Assembly: GCA_965202795.1 (NCBI GenBank)
Contig: OZ241848.1
Span: 248,001 to 312,000, forward strand
DNA: 64,000 bases
Origin: JACOND01 sp965202795
GTDB lineage: Bacteria; Bdellovibrionota; Bdellovibrionia; Bdellovibrionales; UBA1609
Reading direction: 5' to 3'
The notes under the pieces were generated by a model. The model had not been told where the DNA came from. It did no database searches and saw only the letters and a list, made by a program, of their open reading frames with translations. How positions within the stretch are numbered: the stretch's first letter is position 1; every line of letters starts with the position of its first letter. Made by a program: the position numbers and the translations under genes. This document shows, in pieces, positions 1 through 8,829 of this stretch.

Positions 1-141
1 TTCGGTCTTCCTCAAGCATTTCGGAGCAGAGGTCCACGCACTCATTGCAGATATAAACCTCCGGCCCGGCGATCAGCTTTTCGACATCCTTGCAGTTTTT
101 TTCACAAAAACTGCATTCCTCTCTTGGCTTTTTTGGCATAT
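1..141 (-). CDS. clpX: ATP-dependent Clp protease ATP-binding subunit ClpX, N-terminal part
   Basis: Only the first 47 codons lie in the window; the gene runs off the left edge. The translation begins MPKKPREECSFCEKNC and shows the ClpX zinc-binding domain, with Cys9, Cys12, Cys31 and Cys34 in a CxxC...CxxC arrangement. ClpX is the AAA+ unfoldase that recognises substrates, unfolds them and feeds them into the ClpP chamber. It lies directly downstream of clpP on the same strand (52 bp gap), the usual clpP-clpX order, so the two are probably co-transcribed. The AAA+ domain itself cannot be checked here. Confidence 0.93.
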
Positions 142-193
142 TCAGAATCCTTTTTTTGAGGGCCGGCCCCCGCGGGGGGCTGCTCCGGCTGGT

Positions 194-790
194 TTATTTT
201 TTCCGGTTTTCCACAATATGATCAACCAGGGACAGCTTTTTTGCCTCATCCGGCCCCAGGTAGCGGTCTCTGTCCATCATTTTGGTCAGCTGATCCGAGG
301 CGCGCCCTGTGTGTTTAGCATAAATATCAGTAAGGGTTTTTTTTGTAAAGGACATTTCTCTGGCTTGAATCTCAATATCGCTGACCTGCCCGGCGATCCC
401 CGACCCCGCCACATGGGGCTGATGGACCATGACACGGGCATTGGGGAGGGCGTATCTTTTGCCTTTTGCCCCCGCGCAGAGCAGCAGCGAGCCCATGCTG
501 GCCGCCAGGCCAAAGCAGTAGGTGGCCACATCGCAGCGGACAAACTGCATAATATCGTAAATGGCGAGGCCGGAATGGACGCCGCCCCCGGGAGAGTTAA
601 TATAAAGGTGGATGTCTTTGGAGGAATCCTGCATTTCCAGAAAAAACATCTGGGCCACGATGCTGTTGGCCACAAGATCGTCCACTGGCGATCCCAGCAT
701 GATGATCCGATCTTTTAACAGCCGGGAGTAAATATCATAGCTTCGCTCCCCCCTTGAGGTCTGCTCAATAACGATGGGAATTAAAGACAA
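194..790 (-). CDS. clpP: ATP-dependent Clp protease proteolytic subunit ClpP
   Basis: A serine peptidase that forms the barrel-shaped proteolytic core working with ClpX or ClpA. The catalytic triad is visible: Ser98 in AASMGS, His123 in MVHQP and Asp175 in DRDRY. The body aligns end to end with the family (198 residues; most ClpP are 193-207). I chose the TTG at 790 as start: GGAGG lies 5 bases upstream and it gives MSLIPIVIEQTSRGER, the usual ClpP N-terminus. An upstream ATG at 805 and a TTG at 889 are in frame but lack a ribosome binding site and would add an unusual basic extension. clpX follows on the same strand. Identification is certain; the start is likely. Confidence 0.96.
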   Translation of the reverse strand: MSLIPIVIEQTSRGERSYDIYSRLLKDRIIMLGSPVDDLVANSIVAQMFFLEMQDSSKDIHLYINSPGGGVHSGLAIYDIMQFVRCDVATYCFGLAASMGSLLLCAGAKGKRYALPNARVMVHQPHVAGSGIAGQVSDIEIQAREMSFTKKTLTDIYAKHTGRASDQLTKMMDRDRYLGPDEAKKLSLVDHIVENRKK

Positions 791-1090
791 AACCGCCTCC
801 CTCATTTTTTGAGCCGGCGGGGGGCGCCCCCGCGATCCCGCCGCAATGCCCCTGGCCCGCAGCCGCTTTTCAGCGGTTTCATCAGGCAAAGCCTGTCCTT
901 ATTGTTAGGCAAAGCCTGAGCGCCGGAGCCAAAAGCCCGGCCTTTTGAGACAAAGCTCAAAACCGCTCTAATGCTTTCATCGGACAGGAAGCCGCGCTGC
1001 TGAAAAGCTTTTTTGGCTTTTTTTCTCTGGGTGTCTCCCCGCGGAGCTTTCCCATGCGGGAACAGCCGGCCGGCCAGACAAGCCAGGCCA

Positions 1091-1149
1091 TCCTCTGGAC
1101 AAGCCTGTCTCTCCGCGGAGTCTCGGGAACGGCCGCGAGGCCGTCCCAA
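1091..1149. repeat. Single copy of the dispersed two-hairpin repeat
   Basis: One full copy of the repeat that forms the large array at 17.7-18.6 kb. It starts CTCTGGACAAGCCTGTC, has a CGGAG closing arm, then GGGAACGGCCGCGAGGCCGTCCC, a second hairpin. It sits in the 400-bp gap between clpP and pepA, where no gene is supported. Confidence 0.75.
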
Positions 1150-1296
1150 TAAAAAAAAATATTTGCATTTTCGGGGGGCAGCGCTTATGCTGGCTTATGC
1201 TGATTTTTGCCGCGGCGGCAGACGGCCAGAGGGCAGCCCCTGAAAAAGCCATCTGCGGCGCAAACCAATAAACCAAAAAATTAAGGAGGCAGGCCC

Positions 1297-2829
1297 ATGG
1301 ATATTCGCATAAAAACAGGCCCTGAAAAGGCCGGAGCAAAACAGGCCCCCGCGCCGCTCGCGCTTTTTATTTTTAAAAAGGACATCAAAAAACTTCATCC
1401 AAGCCTTGAGCCGCATGGGGAAAGCCTTTCCAGGCTTTTTCGGGAAAACCTTTTTAAGGGGGAGAAAAAATCCTCGCTCTTTGTCCCCTTTCCGCTCAGC
1501 CCGGAGGGCCAAAAAAGCCTCCCCAGCCTGATTCTTGTGGGCGCGGGGGAGGAAAAAGATTTTTCTTATGAGCGGGCCCGCCGGGCCGCCGCCTCGGCAG
1601 TCAGGGGGCTGGAGGCCCGCAGCCGCAAAACCGCGGAGCTGTCCCTGGAAAGCCTTTTCCGCGGCTCTGTCTCTGACTATGGGATGCTGGCCCGCGCCGC
1701 GGCGGAGGGCGCCCTTATGGCCGGCTATGAGTGCATGGATTTTAAAAAACCCCCTGAAAAGCCTGAGGAGAAAAAAATCAAGCTCGCAAGCCTGGCAGTT
1801 TCCTGCCCAAAAAATTTTCAAAAACAGGCTCAAAAGGGCCTGGAGGAGGGGAGAATCCTGGGCGAAGCGGTCAATTTTGCCAGAAAGCTTGCCAATTACC
1901 CCGGCAATTTGATGACCCCCTCCCTGCTGGCCAAATACGCGCAAAAGGAGGCGCAAAACTCCAGGGTTAAGGTCACTGTCTGGGACAAAAAGCGGATCCA
2001 AAAAGAGAAAATGGGCGGGCTTTTAGGCGTTTCCCTTGGAAGCTCTGAGGAGCCCCGCTTTATCATTATGGAATACAAAGGGGCCGGGCCTTCAAAAAAG
2101 CCTGTCTGCCTTGTGGGAAAGGGCCTGACCTTTGACTCTGGAGGGATCAGCATCAAGCCCGGCCTCGGCATGGAGGAGATGAAATTTGACATGTGCGGGG
2201 GCGCTGCGGTGATCGCCGCCATGCTGGCCATTGAAAAATTAAAGCTGAAGGTCAATGTTTTAGGCCTTGTCCCCTCATCAGAAAACATGCCGGGGCCGGC
2301 CGCCAACAAGCCGGGGGATATCCTGAAAGCCCGAAACGGAAAAACCATGGAGGTTTTGAACACTGACGCTGAGGGGCGGCTGATTCTGGCTGACGCGCTT
2401 TCTTATGCGAGCGAGCAAAAGCCCCTGGCGATTTTTGACGCGGCCACTTTGACTGGCGCGGTTGTGGGCGCCTTGAGCAATATTTTTACGGGGGTTTTTA
2501 CAAAAGACAAAAAGCTGGCTGAAAGGATCAAAAAAGCCTCAAAAATCAGCGGCGAAAGAATGTGGCAGCTTCCGCTGAAGGAGGAGCACACAGAGGACAT
2601 GAAAAGCGCTGTCGCCGATGTGGCCAACATGTCCTCTCAAAAGGGGGCGGGAAGCTCCACAGCTGCGGCGTTTCTGGAGCATTTTGCGGGCAGTGGCCTG
2701 CCATGGGCGCATTTTGACATTGCGGGGACAGCCTGGAACACTCACAACCGGCTGGAATACTGCGCCGAGCGCATGGCTTCCGGGGTTATGGTCAGGACTT
2801 TTGTGGAGCTGGCCCGGTCTTATGAATAG
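1297..2829 (+). CDS. pepA: Leucyl aminopeptidase (cytosol aminopeptidase, M17)
   Basis: A two-metal aminopeptidase that removes N-terminal residues from peptides in the cytoplasm; 510 residues, the usual length. The catalytic domain is clear from about residue 270: GKGLTFDSGGISIKPG carries the metal-binding Lys and Asp, KFDMCGGA a further Asp, and NTDAEGRLILADAL (about residue 355) is the M17 signature with Asp and Glu ligands and the active-site Arg. The N-terminal half is the less conserved macro-like domain. The ATG is preceded by AAGGAGG at good spacing. It is divergent from clpP and stands alone; a long open frame antisense to its 5' half is a shadow. Some PepA proteins also bind DNA at recombination sites; nothing here tests that. 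Confidence 0.96.
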   Translation: MDIRIKTGPEKAGAKQAPAPLALFIFKKDIKKLHPSLEPHGESLSRLFRENLFKGEKKSSLFVPFPLSPEGQKSLPSLILVGAGEEKDFSYERARRAAASAVRGLEARSRKTAELSLESLFRGSVSDYGMLARAAAEGALMAGYECMDFKKPPEKPEEKKIKLASLAVSCPKNFQKQAQKGLEEGRILGEAVNFARKLANYPGNLMTPSLLAKYAQKEAQNSRVKVTVWDKKRIQKEKMGGLLGVSLGSSEEPRFIIMEYKGAGPSKKPVCLVGKGLTFDSGGISIKPGLGMEEMKFDMCGGAAVIAAMLAIEKLKLKVNVLGLVPSSENMPGPAANKPGDILKARNGKTMEVLNTDAEGRLILADALSYASEQKPLAIFDAATLTGAVVGALSNIFTGVFTKDKKLAERIKKASKISGERMWQLPLKEEHTEDMKSAVADVANMSSQKGAGSSTAAAFLEHFAGSGLPWAHFDIAGTAWNTHNRLEYCAERMASGVMVRTFVELARSYE

Positions 2830-3027
2830 CCGCTTTTGGCCTGAAAGCCGCCAGACGCCCCGCGCTTGAATCATGTTTATTCCCTGGCGGAGACAGGCTG
2901 AAAAATTTACTGCTTTAGCGGGAATCCCCCGGACTTGTGTCTAATTTGTCTGCATTTGGCGGAGGATGCGCGTTTAGGCTTAACAGAATGCTTATGGCTT
3001 TTTTTAATAAATGCGAAGGGGCTGAAA

Positions 3028-3675
3028 ATGGAGCGCATAAAAAAACAACTTAAATTTTTCCTGAGCTTCAAAGGGCGCCTGAACAGAAAGCCCTATTTTT
3101 TGGGGCAGAGCGCCCTTTTCCTGATTCTAATAATTTTTATGGCGGCAATAACAATAGCCGACAAATCGGTTGAGCAGGCTGAATCCGCATTAAAAACCCT
3201 TGAATCTGCCGGGAAATCCGCTCCAGATCTCCAGACCGCGCCGGATGAGGGCGCCGCCCCCGCGCAAGACATCTCAGCAGGCTCTGATTCCAAAAAGCCG
3301 GAGGCCATGGCGCAGGACTTGAAAATTTTATTTCTGTCTCTTTTAATTTTAGCAATGATCTTTCTGGCCTTAGCTCCTGTCACAGGACTTATCGCCCTCA
3401 ATGTTAGAAGGCTGCATGATCTGAATTTTTCCGGCTGGTGGTTTTTGCCCATCACGGCTGTTTATCTGTTTTTAAGCTGGCCGGAAATGATAAAAGACAC
3501 CGGAGACACAGGCGCAGCTCTCTTGCATGACATGCTCAGCATATCCAGCCCCTCAGCGGGCTATTTTCCTCCGGCGCTGCTTGTTTTTGAGGCTGCGTTG
3601 ATAATTCTCTTTTTTTTCATAAAAGGATCTAAAGGAGAGAACAAATACGGCCCGGATCCTCTCTCTTCCCCTTAA
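3028..3675 (+). CDS. DUF805 family inner-membrane protein
   Basis: Recognised by the DUF805 landmarks: FKGRLNRKPYFLG near the N-terminus, RRLHDLNFSGWW in the centre and GENKYGPDPL at the C-terminus. Hydrophobic stretches predict four membrane segments. An Ala/Pro/Asp-rich loop of about 50 residues between the first and second is longer than usual for the family. The ATG at 3028 has GAAGGGG upstream and places the FKGR motif at residue 17, as in relatives; an in-frame start at 2935 would add a Cys-rich extension with no ribosome site. The molecular function of DUF805 is not established. The 198 bp before it hold nothing recognisable. Confidence 0.88.
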   Translation: MERIKKQLKFFLSFKGRLNRKPYFLGQSALFLILIIFMAAITIADKSVEQAESALKTLESAGKSAPDLQTAPDEGAAPAQDISAGSDSKKPEAMAQDLKILFLSLLILAMIFLALAPVTGLIALNVRRLHDLNFSGWWFLPITAVYLFLSWPEMIKDTGDTGAALLHDMLSISSPSAGYFPPALLVFEAALIILFFFIKGSKGENKYGPDPLSSP

Positions 3676-3879
3676 TTTGAGCCTCCCGCAAAAAAAAACC
3701 GCTTTTTTTTTCGCAGTTAAGGGAAAGAGCGGAATGGCTGCGGCCCGCAAACAGCCAGCGCCTAAAAAAGCGCGAGCTGTCTCTGCGGTTAAGGGGGTAT
3801 TCAGACTGGCGCTTTCCAATATCAGTCAAAAAACGGAGAGCCGGCCGCTGGGCCGGTCAAATAAAGGAAAACGCAGCGG

Positions 3880-5019
3880 CTATTCCATAAAAATATCAAG
3901 ATATTTCCTGTAAATATAAGTTTTGCCGTAAGCGCCTTCCCTTGAGCTTTGCTTAAGGACGCCAAGGCGGACAAACCGGTCAATGGCTTTTTGCGCCCCG
4001 CTTCTTGTAAAGCCGGTCCAGTCCATGACATGTCTGACAGAGACAATGGGGGAGCTGAAAAGATGGGTCAGCAGCCGGACTCCGCTTTCTGACTCCCTTT
4101 TGGCGAGGGACTGGATTTTTGCCATATCCCCGTCCCGCAGCTTTCTTATTTGTTTGGCGGCGCTTATGGAATCATCCGCTGTTTTTATCACCGCCTCCAG
4201 AAAAAATGAGATCCAGCTGGCCGGCCGGCCCCCGTGATAATCGTTTAGATTTTGATAATACATTTTTTGATGCTTTTTAAAGAAAGAGGATACAAACAGC
4301 GCGGGGCGCTCTAAAAGCCTTCTGTGGCAAAAAAGCAATGTGATCAAAAGCCGGCCTGTCCTTCCGTTTCCATCAAGAAAGGGATGAATGGCCTCAAACT
4401 GGGCATGGGCGAGTCCTATATGAATCAAGGGGAGCATGCTTGTTTCATGCAAGAATTTTTCAAAATCACCCAGCGCTTTATTCATGTCATGGACAGAGGG
4501 CGGAACAAAAACCGCGCTGCCAGGCCCCGTCCCTCCAATATAATTCTGGCTTTTTCGGAACTCGCCGGGATCAGAAAAATGAGTCGCGCGGGCGCCAGTC
4601 ATCAGCTCCCTGTGGATTTCCCGCAAAAGCCGCAGCGCGAGGGGAAAACCATCCTCACTAAGCCTTTTCAGGCCATGGCGCAGCGCTTTAACGCCATAGA
4701 GAATATCATCCGCGCCATCGGCTGTTTGAGAGGTTATATTTGTCTCTTTCTCCAAAGCGTCAACTATGGTTGCTTTTGTCCCCTCAATTTGCGCCGAGGC
4801 AGCCATATCTTTTTGGACAAACATTTTCAGAAAGCAATCCACATCCGGCAGGGTGTGAATGACTCCATCCAGCTTTCCGACCAGCCGTCCGGCCTCCGCA
4901 GCCTTTAAAAGAATCCCCGAGGGGATGTCAAAAAGGCCTTTTGGCGGAAAAGGATGGGGGGCGAAAGCGGAAAATCCGCCAGGCTGCCGGATGTTTTTTC
5001 CAATCTCAACATTCATCAT
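3880..5019 (-). CDS. Fic domain protein (protein adenylyltransferase), class II
   Basis: Fic enzymes transfer AMP from ATP to a hydroxyl on a target protein. The core motif IHPFLDGNGRTGRLL is complete: catalytic His, Asp/Gly/Asn/Gly anion hole and Arg. Upstream, SAQIEGT fits the inhibitory motif [S/T]xxxE[G/N], which places it among self-inhibited class II Fic proteins. The C-terminal 90 residues look like a winged helix (RLLTHLFSSPIVSVRHVMDW), typical of the large Fic/DOC group with DNA-binding tails. ATG at 5019 has GGGAG six bases upstream. It begins immediately beside a tandem 135-bp repeat containing palindromes, which may carry its promoter. Alternative roles such as de-AMPylation are possible. 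Targets are unknown. Confidence 0.93.
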   Translation of the reverse strand: MMNVEIGKNIRQPGGFSAFAPHPFPPKGLFDIPSGILLKAAEAGRLVGKLDGVIHTLPDVDCFLKMFVQKDMAASAQIEGTKATIVDALEKETNITSQTADGADDILYGVKALRHGLKRLSEDGFPLALRLLREIHRELMTGARATHFSDPGEFRKSQNYIGGTGPGSAVFVPPSVHDMNKALGDFEKFLHETSMLPLIHIGLAHAQFEAIHPFLDGNGRTGRLLITLLFCHRRLLERPALFVSSFFKKHQKMYYQNLNDYHGGRPASWISFFLEAVIKTADDSISAAKQIRKLRDGDMAKIQSLAKRESESGVRLLTHLFSSPIVSVRHVMDWTGFTRSGAQKAIDRFVRLGVLKQSSREGAYGKTYIYRKYLDIFME

Positions 5020-5030
5020 TTAAGCTCCCG

Positions 5031-5579
5031 GCCCGCCGTTTGCGGAGCAGCCGGCCAAAATAAAAAGTTAGTTGCCATCTTTTTCTGAATATATACTATA
5101 TCCTATTTTAGTATATGTCTACAGCCTTTTTTTGGGGCGCTCAGAGCTGCCTGGCAAAGCTCACAGCCCGCCGTTTGCGGAGCAGCCGGCCAAAACAAAA
5201 AGTTAGTTGCCATCTTTTTCTGAATATATACTATGTCCTGTTTTAGTATATGTCTACAGCCTTTTTTCGGGGCGCTCAGAGCTGCCTGGCAAAGCTCACA
5301 GCCCGCCGTTTGCGGAGCAGCCGGCCAAAATAAAAAGTTAGTTGCCATCTTTTTTTGAATATATACTATATCCTATTTTAGTATATGTCTGTAGCCTTTT
5401 TTTGGGGCGCTCAGAGCTGCCTGGCAAAGCTCACAGCCCGCCGTTTGCGGAGCAGCCGGCCAAAACAAAAAGTTAGTTGCCATCTTTTTCTGAATATATA
5501 CTATGTCCTGTTTTAGTATATGTCTACAGCCTTTTTTCGGGGCGCTCAGAGCTGCCTGGCAAAGCCACAGGCCCGCCTT
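5031..5579. repeat. Four tandem copies of a 135-bp unit, each with a palindrome
   Basis: The block TGCGGAGCAG recurs at 5041, 5176, 5311 and 5446, exactly 135 bp apart, and the last copy fades at about 5579. Copies 1 and 3 share ATATCCTATTTT at the centre of the palindrome while copies 2 and 4 have ATGTCCTGTTTT, so the array looks like a doubled 270-bp dimer. Each unit holds an inverted repeat ATATACTA/TAGTATAT with a 10-bp loop. The period is a multiple of three, and the minus strand reads as a repeated 45-codon peptide broken by TAG in copies 1 and 3. The array lies just upstream of fic and downstream of the gene ending at 5635. Confidence 0.9.
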
Positions 5580-5634
5580 TTGGCCCGCAGATTCTTTCAA
5601 AGAGCTGCGGGGCAGGCAAGATCAGCCATGAAAT

Positions 5635-6384
5635 TTAAAAGCGGGAGCTTTCTCTGGGAACGGGCGCTTCCCCCGCGGCGGAGCTGATCTCTAATTCAAA
5701 AATGGGGTTTTCCTCTGGGACAAACTGAACAATAAAGCCCGCTTCCTCCGGGGAGTTAAAAAACCGCGCGTCTGTCAAAATCCAGTCAGGCATTAGGGAG
5801 ATCGCCGCATTGTAAAAGCGAATCAAAATCTCCTCTTCGGGAATAGAAAAAGACCGCTGATCCGGATGATCCAGGATCTCCCGCTCAGGAATCAAAAACG
5901 GGCCGATTGAGGACTGGTCTTTTTGCCGGCATGGCGACTGAACCAGCATCAGCCCCCTTTCTCCGCTGAGCTGGGCGCCGCGGGCCGCAAAAGTCATCTC
6001 CACAAACGAATAGGCATTGCAGATCAGCTGAGGGCTTTCGTCAAAGGGGCTGCGGACCAAAAAGCTCCCCAAATAAAACTCAATCATGGAGTCATTTTTG
6101 TCAGCCCGCGCGCCTCCGAAGAGCTTGTCCCGCGCGGAGGCGGCGATCTCCTCAATGGAAAGGGAAAGGATCCCCTGGGCAGAGTCATCGGCGCTTGCGA
6201 TTTTTCGGCCTTCCGCCGGCGCCCGGAGCGAAATGTAAAGGCTGCCCCTCCACGACTGCATGCCAAAAAAGGCCCCCGCCCCAAAAAACGCAGCCGCGCC
6301 CAAGGCGAAAAAAAACCCAAGAAGCGCCTTTTTTTTATGCCTGAGCAGTTTGTCTTTAAAGGTTTGCGGCGCGCTTTTTGCCAT
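5635..6384 (-). CDS. Hypothetical membrane-anchored protein
   Basis: I do not recognise the family. The protein (249 residues from the ATG at 6384) has a basic cytoplasmic start (FKDKLLRHKKK), one hydrophobic segment at about residues 18-42 (ALLGFFFALGAAAFFGAGAF), then a soluble domain of about 200 residues, probably periplasmic, with scattered acidic patches and two cysteines. The arrangement resembles flagellar FliL-type or secretion accessory proteins in outline only; there is no motif to support that. ATG 6384 has GGGAGGG 11 bases upstream. A longer form from a TTG at 6477 lacks a ribosome site. It follows gshA after about 200 bp. Confidence 0.62.
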   Translation of the reverse strand: MAKSAPQTFKDKLLRHKKKALLGFFFALGAAAFFGAGAFFGMQSWRGSLYISLRAPAEGRKIASADDSAQGILSLSIEEIAASARDKLFGGARADKNDSMIEFYLGSFLVRSPFDESPQLICNAYSFVEMTFAARGAQLSGERGLMLVQSPCRQKDQSSIGPFLIPEREILDHPDQRSFSIPEEEILIRFYNAAISLMPDWILTDARFFNSPEEAGFIVQFVPEENPIFELEISSAAGEAPVPRESSRF

Positions 6385-6591
6385 GTGATATTTGCCCTCC
6401 CGGCTTTGCAGGTTTTTATTCAGGACGCTCTTCAGCCAGGCGCATTCCCGGCGCTCAATGCTTAAATCATAGCGCAAGCCAGAGATTTTTTAAAAAATTC
6501 CCCTGCCGGCCCCCTGCATCTGCCGGATTCGCCGGCAGAGCCTCCGCCCGCCAGCCCCCAAGGTCCAGCCGCAGCCCGAAGAGATAAAAGC

Positions 6592-7824
6592 CTAAGGCTG
6601 ATACCCTTTAAATTTCAGGCCGGCGCGCTCTATCTCAAAAGCCAGGGCCAAAAGCCCTATTTTGCCAATCCAGCCATAAACATTTTCCATAATCTGGCCT
6701 TTAATCCTGATTTCCAAATCACTGACGCAAAGCCGCTTATAAACGGCGCCCGGGCTGTTCAGGCTGGCTTTGCGGTCTTTTTTTTGATGGCTCCGCAAAA
6801 ATCCGCCCGCCAGCCGGGCGCCAGCCATATAGATCACCGGCTCCGCGCTCTGCCCCTCCGGGGAGCTGAGGGCCGTGGGGATGCCCTCCTGAATGATCAG
6901 CCCGCTGACAGCGCCCCCCCCTTTTGAGGCTTTGAGCTTTTTTCTGATTTTCCCGCTCATGCTGTCCAGATCCTCCGCCCGGTCAATCGTGATGACGCCT
7001 AAGCCGTAAGTGCCGGAGCTGTTTTTCAGAAAAAGGTAAGGCTCCGCCCCGGCGCCGGGAAGCCGCGCGGCCTGAAGGCGGGACAAAGCGGCTTCAGCTT
7101 TAAGCTTCAGCCGGGCGACAGACTCTTTTGACTCGATGTCAAAAGGCGAAAACAGATCTGTTTGAACAGTCAGTCGCCAAGGCTCTAAGCCAGTCAGATC
7201 GGCAAACTCTGCGGCAAGCCAGTTGTATTCGCGGAAAAACCCGCTTTTTTTTCTGAACCGCCAGCCCATTCGCGCGCAGGGGATGCAGGGCGCCCCCTTG
7301 GACAGCTCCTGCCAGGGCCGAGCATAATCGGTGGAAAAATCGTTGTTGCTGATAATCAGGTCTCCGGTTTCCCCGCACAAAGGGCTGACCGGGATTTTGC
7401 GCCCTGAGGCGGAGATGATCTCCTGAGGCGCGGGGATTTTTTCCCCGGGAGAGCAGACCCGCGCCTCATACCCCCCCCGCTCAATAAGGGACTTGATGAC
7501 GAAAATATTGTCCCAGTAGTAAGGGTTTTTGGTGTGCTCCTCGGCCAGCAGCAGAATTTTTTTGGCTGATGGGTAATGGGCTTTCAAATAATCGCTCATT
7601 AAAGAGGAGGCCCGCTGCTGATCAATATCACAGATATTGTTAAACCCCGCCGGAAACAAATTGGCGTCGACGCAGGCCGCCTTAAAAGAGGAATCCCTGA
7701 TGTCAAAGCTGGAGTAAAAGGGCAGGGTTTTGCCGGCCAGCCGATCCTGAAACCAGGCCTCCGCCCGGCTCAGGCTCTCAACAATTTTTTTATGGGCCTG
7801 AATCCGAAAATCGCCTGTCTGCAT
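6592..7824 (-). CDS. gshA: Glutamate-cysteine ligase, Acidithiobacillus-type family
   Basis: Catalyses ATP-dependent joining of L-glutamate gamma-carboxyl to L-cysteine, the first step of glutathione synthesis. It belongs to the less common gshA family first defined in Acidithiobacillus, not the E. coli type. The diagnostic stretch VDANLFPAGFNNICDIDQ is present near residue 50, and an ATP-grasp-like C-terminal half has KNSSGTYGLGVITI (nucleotide-binding loop). Length (410) fits. The ATG has GGGAGGGG eight bases upstream. A glutathione synthetase gene (gshB) is not in the window. It follows the TPR lipoprotein gene on the same strand after 80 bp. Confidence 0.88.
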   Translation of the reverse strand: MQTGDFRIQAHKKIVESLSRAEAWFQDRLAGKTLPFYSSFDIRDSSFKAACVDANLFPAGFNNICDIDQQRASSLMSDYLKAHYPSAKKILLLAEEHTKNPYYWDNIFVIKSLIERGGYEARVCSPGEKIPAPQEIISASGRKIPVSPLCGETGDLIISNNDFSTDYARPWQELSKGAPCIPCARMGWRFRKKSGFFREYNWLAAEFADLTGLEPWRLTVQTDLFSPFDIESKESVARLKLKAEAALSRLQAARLPGAGAEPYLFLKNSSGTYGLGVITIDRAEDLDSMSGKIRKKLKASKGGGAVSGLIIQEGIPTALSSPEGQSAEPVIYMAGARLAGGFLRSHQKKDRKASLNSPGAVYKRLCVSDLEIRIKGQIMENVYGWIGKIGLLALAFEIERAGLKFKGYQP

Positions 7825-7905
7825 GATTTTACCCCTCCCGCCCGCCGGACCCGCCAGCCGGCCCGCGGCTGTCTGATGACTGATTTTTCAAAAAGGCGCT
7901 GCTCC

Positions 7906-8829
7906 TTATTGCCACGAGGCGATGTCCCTGAGCTGCCGTTTATAAAAACCCGTCCATTTTTTAAGGCCCTCCCGGTTTGCCAGGGCCGCGCCCTCTTTTG
8001 CCGCGGAAAGCGCCAGTTTTTTTGCGGCTTTTTTGTTTTTTGAGATGGAAACGGCATGGCGGAGTTTTTTAAAGCCCAAAAACAGCTCCCTTTCCGCAAG
8101 CTGCCGCCACTGGCCGCCCAAAAAAACAGCCTGAAGAAGGTAACCCTGATGATGCGGAAAAGCCAAAAGAAAAGCCTCCGCGCTGAGCCGGCTCTCCGGC
8201 GTGTAGAATTTCCCCATCAGGTAAAAAGAGCGGCCCAAGCTCTCTATAAGATCCGCTTCGGAGGAATGCCTGCCCCTGGACTGAAGGACAGCCGTCAAAA
8301 CCAGAGACTTGTAGTTGTCCGCCTGATCTTTTAATTTTAGCCGGGCCGCCGCAATCCCCAGACGGGCGGGCAGCCTGAGGCGGCTCATCTCCCATGGCAG
8401 GCTGGACTTAAAGCCCTCAGCGTCCTTCAGAGCGAGAAAGCTGGCCCGATGGTCCCCAAGACACTCATAGCTGAAGCTGATCTCAAAAAGGCCGCGCGCC
8501 TTAAAAGCCTGGTTTTTTAAAGACCTCTCCAAAAGCCTCTGAAAGCGGGAGACAGACAAATCGCACCGGCCGGCCTCGCGGTAATTGCCGCCCGCATTAA
8601 ACAGCATCATGATCTCCGGCGGCCGGCCTTTCAGCTGCCGCGCCAGATCATCATAAATGGCCGCCGCCTCTAAAAACTTTCGGCTTTTGACATGCTCAAG
8701 GGCATGATCCATCGCCTCCAGCTGCCGCGGCGAAAGATCCGATGGGGACATGGGCTTTTGCGCGGATCGGCAGGAAACAAACGCCCCCGCGCTCCAAAAG
8801 CAGGCTGCCGCGAAAACAAAAGCCCTCAT
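7906..8829 (-). CDS. Putative lipoprotein with TPR-like repeats
   Basis: The N-terminus MRAFVFAAACFWSAGAFVSC is a signal peptide ending in a loose lipobox (FVSC), so the mature protein probably starts at Cys20 and is lipid-anchored. The rest is helical with TPR-like pairs (residues about 50-170: AAAIYDDLARQLK, LFNAGGNYREAGRCDLSVSRF, FEISFSYECLGDHRASFLAL), a scaffold for protein contacts. The start overlaps the stop of the radical SAM gene by 4 bp (ATGA), so the two are translationally coupled. No enzymatic motif is seen; the partner is unknown. Confidence 0.75.
   Translation of the reverse strand: MRAFVFAAACFWSAGAFVSCRSAQKPMSPSDLSPRQLEAMDHALEHVKSRKFLEAAAIYDDLARQLKGRPPEIMMLFNAGGNYREAGRCDLSVSRFQRLLERSLKNQAFKARGLFEISFSYECLGDHRASFLALKDAEGFKSSLPWEMSRLRLPARLGIAAARLKLKDQADNYKSLVLTAVLQSRGRHSSEADLIESLGRSFYLMGKFYTPESRLSAEAFLLAFPHHQGYLLQAVFLGGQWRQLAERELFLGFKKLRHAVSISKNKKAAKKLALSAAKEGAALANREGLKKWTGFYKRQLRDIASWQ

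Noticed and set aside
1195..2001. 268-codon minus-strand frame
   Set aside because: Antisense to the first half of pepA, whose product is certain; no ribosome site.
3690..3720. Terminator after the DUF805 gene
   Set aside because: Only an A-run and a T-run around CCGC; there is no GC stem of useful length.
5103..5600. Two 75-81-codon minus-strand frames with Cys-rich repeated peptide
   Set aside because: They are just the 135-bp repeat units; two of the four copies carry TAG in frame and no ribosome site is seen. Kept as a repeat only.
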